Assembly: GCF_014201335.1 (NCBI RefSeq)
Contig: NZ_JACHEB010000005.1
Coordinates: 372,001 to 436,000 of the forward strand
Direction of reading: 5' to 3'
From: Tunturiibacter gelidiferens
Lineage (GTDB): Bacteria; Acidobacteriota; Terriglobia; Terriglobales; Acidobacteriaceae
Length of the DNA stretch: 64,000 bases
A program made the position numbers and the translations under genes. Shown here in pieces: positions 11,160-18,483 of the stretch; within the stretch, counting starts at the first letter, position 1; every line of letters starts with the position of its first letter. The notes under the pieces are model-generated. The model ran no database searches. It was given only the letters and a program-made list of their open reading frames with translations, and was not told the DNA's origin.

Positions 11160-11262
11160 ATGTCTACGACTCAAATCCCACTGTCTAAGCTCGCTATTTC
11201 CCCCGAAAACGCATGTAAAACCTTCAGCAAGTCAGGCATCCACGAGATGCAGGCCAGCATAA
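11160..11262 (+). pseudogene. ParB/RepB N-terminal fragment
   Basis: From a proper ATG preceded by AAAGGAGAAGCCC the translation begins MSTTQIPLSKLAISPENACK and continues TFSKSGIHEMQASI. This is the start of the ParB/Srx nuclease-like domain (LSxLxxSPxNxRKTxxxxxIxELAxSI) typical of plasmid- or island-borne ParB proteins. The key Arg of NxRK is Cys here. After about 35 residues the similarity stops abruptly and the DNA continues as an L-fuconate dehydratase gene in another frame. The fragment keeps its ribosome-binding site but can only give a nonsense fusion of about 114 residues. It marks a deletion or recombination joint. Confidence 0.6.
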
Positions 11263-11918
11263 GTCGGAGGAGATCCAGAAGACGATCTTCGCCGTGGCCG
11301 CATTGTGCGAGAGGCGATCGGTTGGGAGACCCGGCTAATGATCGATGCGAATCAGAAGTGGGGAGTGGAAGAGTCCATCGTACGCATTCGTGCGTTGCAG
11401 GAGGTTCAACCGTGGTGGATGGAGGAACCGACCAGTCCGGAAGATATTCTTGGGCACGCGCGGATTCGCCGCGAGACAAAGCCCACACGCATTGCGACTG
11501 GTGAGCATTGCCACAACAAGGTGATGTTCAAACAGTTGATGCAAGCGCAGGCGATTGACGTATGTCAGATCGATAGCTGCCGCGTGGCAGGCGTGAATGA
11601 GAACCTAGCGATCATTCTGATGGCCAAGCAATTTGGCATTCCTGTCCACACGCGGGAGGTGTTGGGCTCTGCGAATATGTGCAGCATCTTTCAGCGTTCG
11701 ACTTCCTGTATGTTTCAGGAACGATGCAGGAGCGGGTCATTGAATTTGTCGACCACTTGCACGAGCATTTTGTGACCCCGGTCGACGTAAGACGGGGACG
11801 ATACTATATGCCGGAGACGCCAGGCTATAGCATCGAGATCAAACCTGACTCGCTGCAGACGTATGCGTTTCCGCACGGAACCTATTGGTCAGAGGAACTC
11901 GTCGGCCACTTGGCATAG
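11258..11918 (+). pseudogene. L-fuconate dehydratase (enolase superfamily), truncated and frameshifted
   Basis: Translation from about 11263 gives VGGDPEDDLRRGRIVREAIG and then LMIDANQKWGV, the metal-ligand Asp region of the mandelate-racemase subgroup, followed by PWWMEEPTSPEDILGH (second Glu ligand) and RIATGEHCHN (third ligand). Near 11645 the frame breaks. The next frame supplies HAGGVGLCEYVQHLSAFDFL and SGTMQERVIEFVDHLHEHF, the very conserved C-terminus of L-fuconate dehydratase. Expected PVCPHAGG is encoded as CCTGTCCACAC, consistent with loss of 4 bp in a TGTCTGTC-like repeat. The N-terminal half is missing and a stop lies at the joint with the ParB fragment. The intact enzyme would convert L-fuconate to 2-keto-3-deoxy-L-fuconate; this copy is dead. 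Confidence 0.8.
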
Positions 11919-11965
11919 ATTGCAAATGAGTCTGCTATTCTGAGTGCGTTCTCGACCCTTCCCAT

Positions 11966-12766
11966 ATGGCATCTGGAAAACTCGCGAAGACTGCGTCTAA
12001 ACAATCCAAGAATACTTATGCTACGCCAGCTCTGGAAAAGGGCCTGGATGTCATTGAACTGCTCGCTCACCAGCCGAGTGGCCTAAGCAAAAGCGACATT
12101 TCACGCCATCTCAATCGCACCGTGTCTGAAATATTCCGCATGCTGGTGTGCCTGGAAAAGCGAGGATACATCGCACAAAGCGACGGCGATCGTTATGCGC
12201 TCACGTTGAAACTTTTCTCCCTGGTGCAAGAGCATCCGCCGACGGAGCGATTAATCACCGAGGCTCTGCCGGTGATCCATCGTGTCACGCAACAAATGAA
12301 TCAATCGTGTCACATGGGCATTATTGAAGGTGCCCAGGTTACGATTCTTGCGCAGGCGAATGCACCGACGCCAGTGGGGTTTTACGTCAAGCTTGGCTCG
12401 ACGGTGGACTTGATGGAGGCGGCGTCTGGTTACGTCATTCTTTCCCATCTTAGAGAGGATGATCTTGAACGCACTCTGACCGAATGGAAGAGCATCACTG
12501 GTAAGAAGGTTCCCGAAGATCTCAAGAAACATCTTTCCCGCATTCGCCGGCAAGGGCATGAGGCCCAACCGAGTTACTTGGTTCGTGGTGTTGTTAATAT
12601 CAGCTGCCCGATCTTCGATGAGCGTGCCTCGGCAATCGGAGCTCTGACAGTTCCTTACATTCAATACAACGAGTCCAAGGTAGGGCTTCCCGAGGCAAGT
12701 AGGATCCTGAAGCAGGCTTGCCTGGAGATTACTTATGCTATCGGCGGGAAACCTCCAGCGAGTTGA
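11966..12766 (+). CDS. IclR family transcriptional regulator
   Basis: A 266-residue regulator. Residues about 18-80 form the winged helix-turn-helix: TPALEKGLDVIELLAHQPSG, SKSDISRHLNRTVSEIFRML, ERGYIAQ-like wing (KRGYIAQSDGDRYAL). Residues 95-262 form the ligand-binding GAF-like IclR domain, with MGIIEGAQVTILAQA, DLMEAASGYVILS and an ISCPIFDERASAIGALTVPY strand. IclR proteins commonly control acid-sugar and aromatic catabolic genes. Here it directly follows the dead L-fuconate dehydratase and is convergent with a sodium:solute symporter gene 50 bp away. A role in fucose or related sugar-acid catabolism is therefore suggested. No strong ribosome-binding site is seen before the ATG. Confidence 0.9.
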   Translation: MASGKLAKTASKQSKNTYATPALEKGLDVIELLAHQPSGLSKSDISRHLNRTVSEIFRMLVCLEKRGYIAQSDGDRYALTLKLFSLVQEHPPTERLITEALPVIHRVTQQMNQSCHMGIIEGAQVTILAQANAPTPVGFYVKLGSTVDLMEAASGYVILSHLREDDLERTLTEWKSITGKKVPEDLKKHLSRIRRQGHEAQPSYLVRGVVNISCPIFDERASAIGALTVPYIQYNESKVGLPEASRILKQACLEITYAIGGKPPAS

Positions 12767-12816
12767 AGACTGCGAAACGATGCGCTTGGCGCGGGCGCGC
12801 ACCGCAACCACGTCTT

Positions 12817-14466
12817 TTAGCGGAGAAGCCAGTTGAGTTCGAGCAAAAGGACCATAAGTATGGTCGCGAGTACCCACGTGGACCGGTACACCCGGTGATC
12901 TGACTGCAACTTTGACCACCGTGCAGAACCATCTCCAGATTCGCAATCCGACTGTACAGATACGCTGACGCACACTGCGACAACGCAGGTCGTCAGGAAG
13001 GCGTATATGGCGGAATGAAAGCTGGCGCTCATCATCGTTCCGTAGCGCAGAAAGCCTGAGACAGAAAAGATCAGGTGCAATATCGAGGCGCTCATTCCAG
13101 CAAAGAAGCCAGCGAAAGCGCCGCGGGTTGTGACGCGGGGAGAGACTATGCCGATCAGAAAAATCGCCCAGAGCGGGGTGCCGAAGATGGTAAAGATCAA
13201 CTGCACTTGCTCCATGATGGAGCTGAAGTAGAACGTGATGGAGGAATCGAATACTGCGAGAGTGGCAGCAAAAACAATTGCACACCGGCTGACGAACAGG
13301 TAGTGCTCTTCGCGACGGCCCGGACGTAACTGCGTGCGATAGATGTCCTCTGTCCATACGGAAGCGAATGCCGCCACGTTAGCTGCGACCCCTGACAGGA
13401 GGCTGGCGGTAAGAGCGGTACACCCGATGCTCAGCATGACGGGACCGTATGCGCTTTGCATGAGCAGCGGGATAGCCTGCTCGTACCGTGCCGTAGTGCC
13501 GAGTTGGGTAAAGAGACGGGCTGCAACTAATCCCGGACAAACGACGAGAATGGCAAAGACGAGCTTCGCAAACCCGCTCCACAGAGGAACTTGTTGTGCG
13601 GCTAACTCCGTCCGGGCAGTGAAAGCGCGTTGCATCAGCACGAAATCGGTGCACCAGTATCCGAATCCGAGGACGAATCCCAATCCCACTATCAGCCCAA
13701 GAACATCAAATGGACTGGACACAGACGAGGTCGGCAGACCCACCCATAGGTGGCCAAGCAAGATATGGTTCGTTCTCTTAGCAATCAGCAGGTACCGAAC
13801 ACTTAGACAGCCGATGGGGACAAGCCCGAGAAGCACAACGGTCAGCTGCAGTATTTCGTTGTAGATAGTCGCGCGGAGTCCGCCCAAAAGGATATAAGCA
13901 AGCACGACAGTAGCAGTGGTGGCCGCTCCGGTGACGAAGCTCCAGCCGGCGGCCACCTCCAGAAATTGGGCGACAGCGAAAAGCGACACGCCAGCGAGCA
14001 GGAGCAGGGAACTGGCGACAACGCAAGCATTCAGGAGGCGCATCGGCGGCCCGTAGCGAATCTCCAGGAGCTGCGGCATACTCCGGATTGAAAGGGTACG
14101 GTAGAGTGGCAGGAATCGGAGTGCCGAAAAAACGATTGCTGGGATAGCTCCAATCAGATAGAAGTGAAACGCTAATACCCCGTACTGCGCTGCTACGGCG
14201 CTTAGCGCTATGACCTCGAATGCTCCACAGTTAGCTGCGACATAAGAGAGCACGACAATACCCGAAGGCAGGGATCGAGTCGCGTTGAGATAAGAGTTCG
14301 CCGCTCGAAATCTACGCCTCGCGGCCCATCCGATCAGAAGAGATGCTATGAGATATCCGGGCAGTAGTAGTTCCAGGATGGTCCGAGCTTCCCGTATGTT
14401 TGGAGCATCTATAAACTGGAGCATGGACGCAATATCGATCAACCCACGGCACGCTGACCTCAACAT
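12817..14466 (-). CDS. Sodium:solute symporter (SSS) family transporter
   Basis: A roughly 549-residue membrane protein with 12-14 hydrophobic segments. Family features include GYLIASLLIGWAARRRFRAA (TM1 and loop), SYVAANCGAFEVIALSAVAA, a QLLEIRYGPPMRLLNA stretch equivalent to the (F/Y)LxxRFG motif after TM3, FGYWCTDFVLMQRAFTARTE (the highly conserved W-x-TDQ..xQR region) and GCTALTASLLSGVAANVAAF. SSS proteins couple sugar, polyol or acid uptake to sodium. The ATG at 14466 is preceded by GAGG at 10 bases; a GTG at 14475 and an ATG at 14424 are alternatives. It is divergent from the Oar-like receptor and shares the 306-bp intergenic region holding the CCGG operator. A sugar such as fucose or galactose is the likely cargo by context. 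Confidence 0.85.
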   Translation of the reverse strand: MLRSACRGLIDIASMLQFIDAPNIREARTILELLLPGYLIASLLIGWAARRRFRAANSYLNATRSLPSGIVVLSYVAANCGAFEVIALSAVAAQYGVLAFHFYLIGAIPAIVFSALRFLPLYRTLSIRSMPQLLEIRYGPPMRLLNACVVASSLLLLAGVSLFAVAQFLEVAAGWSFVTGAATTATVVLAYILLGGLRATIYNEILQLTVVLLGLVPIGCLSVRYLLIAKRTNHILLGHLWVGLPTSSVSSPFDVLGLIVGLGFVLGFGYWCTDFVLMQRAFTARTELAAQQVPLWSGFAKLVFAILVVCPGLVAARLFTQLGTTARYEQAIPLLMQSAYGPVMLSIGCTALTASLLSGVAANVAAFASVWTEDIYRTQLRPGRREEHYLFVSRCAIVFAATLAVFDSSITFYFSSIMEQVQLIFTIFGTPLWAIFLIGIVSPRVTTRGAFAGFFAGMSASILHLIFSVSGFLRYGTMMSASFHSAIYAFLTTCVVAVCVSVSVQSDCESGDGSARWSKLQSDHRVYRSTWVLATILMVLLLELNWLLR

Positions 14467-14588
14467 TTGCTTCACACCTCAAGCGTCAATCTACTTCCGG
14501 CGAAGGATAGCAGAAGCCTTAGGGGCGAAGTTAATATGTGGCGCTGCAAGTGGCTTAGTGTAGTTTCACCTGTGCGTTTAAGTTTTCA

Positions 14589-14643
14589 TTGACAAACGAG
14601 ATTGAGTTTCTGTATTTTTCTCCTCGAAATGTAACCGGATTCA
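14589..14643 (+). promoter_or_regulatory. Promoter and LacI-type operator of the first receptor gene
   Basis: TTGACA (14589-14594), an 18-bp spacer and TATTTT (14613-14618) are followed 11 bp later by TGTAACCGGATTCA (14630-14643). The same arrangement occurs on the minus strand at 28583-28635 with TGTAACCGGATACA, also 11 bp past the -10 box. The imperfect palindrome with central CCGG is typical of LacI-family operators. Its position over or just after the transcription start would give repression. Confidence 0.65.
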
Positions 14644-14772
14644 TTTTGGGATCTAAAGATGTCGATTCATGCGATTCAACCCTCTCGAGAGACAGGGGTC
14701 CCAGGAATTACTGAAGTCAGAAGCAAAGCGCCGAGGTAGCAAATCGACGGCGCATGCTGGAGGCAAATACTT

Positions 14773-17700
14773 ATGCGAGGCGAAAACGTGGTTCTAGAAT
14801 CTGAAGAGTGTCTTCTGGTGAAAGGGAAGTCATGGCCAATGGCGTGGCTGCTTCTTCTATCCCTATGCGGTTTAGCACATGCCCAGGTGGATCAGGGCGC
14901 GATCACAGGTGTCGTGCAGGACTCTTCTGGTGCGGCGATTCCAAATGCGAGGGTTACGCTTACAAGCCCGGAGACAGGATTGGCGCTGCAACGCCAAGCC
15001 AATGAGAGCGGTGTCTACGTCTTTTCTCCGATCAAGATAGGCGACTACACACTGAGTGCATCCGCTCCTGGGTTTTCGACGACGAAGGAGGCGAACCTGC
15101 ACGTCGATATACAGCAGCGCCTGAACATCGACCTGAAGCTAAAAGCGGGCGCCGCAAGCGAGACAGTCACGGTGACAACTGGTGCCCCTCTCCTGGAGAC
15201 GCAGGAAGCGGCGGTAGGCCAGGTCATCAGCACCGAGACGATCAACAACACGCCGCTGAATGGTCGCAACTGGGTCTACATCGCGCAATTGACGGCTGGC
15301 GTTGCTCCTCCGTTCGGAGGCACCCGCGGTAGCGGTACGGGCGACTTCGTCGCGAACGGCCAGCGCGCCGAGCAAAACAACTTTGTTCTGGATGGCGTCG
15401 ACAATAACACCAATCTGATTGACTTCCTCAACGGCTCAAGCTTTGTAATGCGCCCGCCGCCGGATGCGCTCGCCGAGTTCAGCATTCAGACAAGCAACTT
15501 CAGCGCAGAGTTTGGTCACTCCGCAGGCGCCGTGATGAACGCCAGCATAAAGTCTGGAACTAACGCCATCCACGGTGATCTTTGGGAGTATCTCCGTAAT
15601 ACCAATCTCGACTCGAAGGACTGGGACGCAAGCACGATCTCGCCTTATCACCAGAACCAGTTCGGCGGAACGATCGGCCTGCCCTTCTGGAAGAACCATC
15701 TGTTCTACTTCGGCGACGTCGAGGCCAACCGAATCTCGGTAGCCTTACCCACCACGACCACGGTTCCAACAGCGTTGATGCGCACGGGTAACTTCTCTGA
15801 ACTGCTGAATACCAGCCTCAACAACCAGGGTGTGCCGGTTCAGCTCTATGCCCCGAATTCGGGTGGCACGACGACGCTTTCCTGTAACGGTGTCAACAAT
15901 GCGCTTTGCCCGAACCAGATCGATCCCGTTGCGCAGAAAATCATCAACCTGTACCCACAGCCGAACCTCGGCGTGCCGGGACTGACCTACAACAACTACC
16001 GTGTGAACCTCGCTCGGACGGATAACACGGTACAGTGGGATCAGCGACTGGACTGGAATATAAGCGCGAAGGACCAGGCCTACGTGCGTTTCAGCTACGC
16101 GCACGAGATCAAGACGAACGGTCTGCCGCTTGGTCCGGTACTGGATGGCGGCGGCTTTGGCGGTGCGAACGATACGAATCTGGCTGAAAACTTCATGCTC
16201 AGCGAGTCCCATGCCTTCACATCGAACCTCCTCAACGAGTTCCGCTTTGGCTACAACTGGATTGTCTCGCAATACCACCAACCCAACGCCAACGACTACT
16301 CCCTGGCGGCATCGCTTGGGCTGGGTGGCATTCCCAACAACGGTCCCGGGCTCGGTGGCATTCCACTAGGCTACTTCGGCTATGGCCCGATCCAGATCAA
16401 CCAGTGGGGATCTGTAGGCACACAGGACGAGGCCCAGAATGTCTATCAAATTTTGGACAACGTCTCGCGCACCATTGGAAACCATTCCCTTAAGGCGGGC
16501 GTGTCGTTTCAATCGATTCGTGTCTTCGATCGCTATGCTCCGAACCCGATTGGCCAGTACTATTTCAATGGACAGTACACGGGCAAGGTGGGGAGTTCCA
16601 TCACAACAGGCGCAGGTCCGGCAGATTTCCTGCTTGGGCAGATGAACTCTGCCGCCATTGCGAACAGCCCTCCGATCAATGACTCACAGTGGTACAACGC
16701 AGCCTATTTGCAGGATGACTGGAAGGTCACGCCACGGCTGACGCTCAACGTTGGCCTTCGTTATGATCACTATGAGCCATACAAGGAGAACGCAGGCAAC
16801 CAGGCGAACTTCATCTCGACAGGCAATCTGGGCGTCGGTACTGGAACGGGCATCTACGAGCTTCCCAGTCGGTCACGCAATCAGGACCTCGGCGCGCCGT
16901 TCCTCGCCGTGCTGGCCAAAGATCACGTATCGCTAGAGTACAACGACAACGATCGGCTGGCGTCGGGACAGAGCGTTAACTTCGCGCCGCGTCTGGGTGC
17001 TTCGTTCCGGACCGATGAGAAGACCGTTGTCCGCGCCGGCTTCGGACTCTTCTACGGTGGTTTGCAGAGCCAGGGCAATACCAACCTTGGAACGAACTTC
17101 CCCTGGGCGAACGGAGCCAATCTCCCAACGCCGGACTGTGCTTTAGGTGCCTGTCCATCGCTGTTGTCTCAGGGCATCTCGCTGGAGAATGGCCTGGTAG
17201 CAGCCACAGGGGTTGGACTTCAGAACTTTGTGTCCTTTCCCGGTCTGCACGGTATCGATCCGAACATCAAGACGCCCTACACCATTAACTACAGCCTCGC
17301 GGTGGAGCGGTCCATCACCCCGAACCTTGCGGCGACTGTCAGTTATGTCGCCAACTCGTCCAGGCACCTCTCGACCTACTACGATCCCAACACGATACGC
17401 GGTCTCTTCGCTCCAGGTGTATCGACGCAGCAGTTCCAGCCATTCCCCGACCTCAGCGGAATCGGAACGATCCACTTCGGCGGCGACAGCAACTACAACT
17501 CACTTCAGACCAAGCTGGAGAAGCGTACGTCACACGGCCTGACGTTCCTTGCGACGTACACTTATGCGCACGCGCTCGATGACACAAGCGACGCGGGCGG
17601 ACTTTCGACCGCAGTCGGCGACCGCAACATGGCACTAATTCCGTACGGACAGGAATGGACGAACTCGCCGTACGACATTCGTCACCGCTTCACTTTGAAC

Positions 17701-18336
17701 GGAAACTATCTACTGCCGTTCGGGAAGGGGCGTGCGTATCTGAACAACTCCCGTCTCGCGGAATATACCGTCGGCGGCTGGTCCACAAGCGTGGTCTTCG
17801 CAGTGCAAACCGGCACTCCTTTCACTGTGTCGCCGAGCATCTCTACTGCGAATGGTGGAACCGCGCGTGCCCTCCTCGTCGGTGATCCTTTCAAGTCGGG
17901 TGGAACTCCAGACACGGCCAATAACCCCAGCTTGACTTCTTGTCCTACAAAGGTCAAAACACGGACGAACTGGTATAACCCCTGCGCCTTCGTAAATCCG
18001 TTGCCCGGAAACCTCATTACAGGTTCAACCGTCGTCACGGATTACGCGTCCGCTGTCGCATTTCTTGGTGGTCGCTCGAACCAGATCTACGGCCCCGGCT
18101 ATTCGCGGGTGGACATGTCGTTGTTCAAGACTTTCCCCACTTTCCGCGAACAATCGCTGCAATTCCGCGTCGATGCCTTCAATCTGCTCAACCACCCAAC
18201 GAATGGAAACCCAACGAATGGAACTGCTGCGACCGGTATCGGACCGCAAGCCGGTCAGATCACGGGAACGAAGTTTTTCCAGAACAACACACCTGATGCT
18301 CGCTTCCTTCAGCTCTCGTTGAAGTACGCGTTCTAA
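14773..18336 (+). CDS. Oar-like TonB-dependent receptor with N-terminal carboxypeptidase-regulatory domain
   Basis: A 1187-residue outer-membrane protein. A signal peptide (WPMAWLLLLSLCGLAHAQ, residues about 21-38) is followed by a CarboxypepD_reg Ig-like domain (residues 40-120, GAITGVVQDSSGAAIPNARV). A plug domain (about 130-260, TPLNGRNWVYIAQL, NGQRAEQNNFVLDGVDN) leads into a long beta-barrel ending in SLKYAF with terminal Phe. Oar-like receptors are the main large outer-membrane transporters of these bacteria and take the place of SusC; no SusD-like lipoprotein is present. GGAGG lies 9 bases before the ATG. The gene leads a cluster with GH95, GH36 and SGNH genes on the same strand. A strong hairpin follows the stop. 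The upstream LacI-type operator suggests induction by a glycan breakdown product. Confidence 0.9.
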   Translation: MRGENVVLESEECLLVKGKSWPMAWLLLLSLCGLAHAQVDQGAITGVVQDSSGAAIPNARVTLTSPETGLALQRQANESGVYVFSPIKIGDYTLSASAPGFSTTKEANLHVDIQQRLNIDLKLKAGAASETVTVTTGAPLLETQEAAVGQVISTETINNTPLNGRNWVYIAQLTAGVAPPFGGTRGSGTGDFVANGQRAEQNNFVLDGVDNNTNLIDFLNGSSFVMRPPPDALAEFSIQTSNFSAEFGHSAGAVMNASIKSGTNAIHGDLWEYLRNTNLDSKDWDASTISPYHQNQFGGTIGLPFWKNHLFYFGDVEANRISVALPTTTTVPTALMRTGNFSELLNTSLNNQGVPVQLYAPNSGGTTTLSCNGVNNALCPNQIDPVAQKIINLYPQPNLGVPGLTYNNYRVNLARTDNTVQWDQRLDWNISAKDQAYVRFSYAHEIKTNGLPLGPVLDGGGFGGANDTNLAENFMLSESHAFTSNLLNEFRFGYNWIVSQYHQPNANDYSLAASLGLGGIPNNGPGLGGIPLGYFGYGPIQINQWGSVGTQDEAQNVYQILDNVSRTIGNHSLKAGVSFQSIRVFDRYAPNPIGQYYFNGQYTGKVGSSITTGAGPADFLLGQMNSAAIANSPPINDSQWYNAAYLQDDWKVTPRLTLNVGLRYDHYEPYKENAGNQANFISTGNLGVGTGTGIYELPSRSRNQDLGAPFLAVLAKDHVSLEYNDNDRLASGQSVNFAPRLGASFRTDEKTVVRAGFGLFYGGLQSQGNTNLGTNFPWANGANLPTPDCALGACPSLLSQGISLENGLVAATGVGLQNFVSFPGLHGIDPNIKTPYTINYSLAVERSITPNLAATVSYVANSSRHLSTYYDPNTIRGLFAPGVSTQQFQPFPDLSGIGTIHFGGDSNYNSLQTKLEKRTSHGLTFLATYTYAHALDDTSDAGGLSTAVGDRNMALIPYGQEWTNSPYDIRHRFTLNGNYLLPFGKGRAYLNNSRLAEYTVGGWSTSVVFAVQTGTPFTVSPSISTANGGTARALLVGDPFKSGGTPDTANNPSLTSCPTKVKTRTNWYNPCAFVNPLPGNLITGSTVVTDYASAVAFLGGRSNQIYGPGYSRVDMSLFKTFPTFREQSLQFRVDAFNLLNHPTNGNPTNGTAATGIGPQAGQITGTKFFQNNTPDARFLQLSLKYAF

Positions 18337-18340
18337 CTCG

Positions 18341-18376
18341 CCAGGAGGGCCGGTTCTCTGTACGGCCCTCCTGGTT
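18341..18376 (+). terminator. Strong hairpin after the first receptor gene
   Basis: CCAGGAGGGCCG (18341-18352) pairs perfectly over 12 bp with CGGCCCTCCTGG (18363-18374) across a 10-base loop. The tail is only TTCC, so it may attenuate rather than stop transcription, or protect the receptor mRNA while some transcription continues into GH95. Confidence 0.6.
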
Positions 18377-18483
18377 CCTGCATCTCTACGGAGTCTATTG
18401 TTTTCTAACCTTGCGCCCTCCGACGGTCGGAGGTATCGGCGTCTTTTGGGATGAAGCGGAGTCGAACAGATGAGGAGAGGTGG

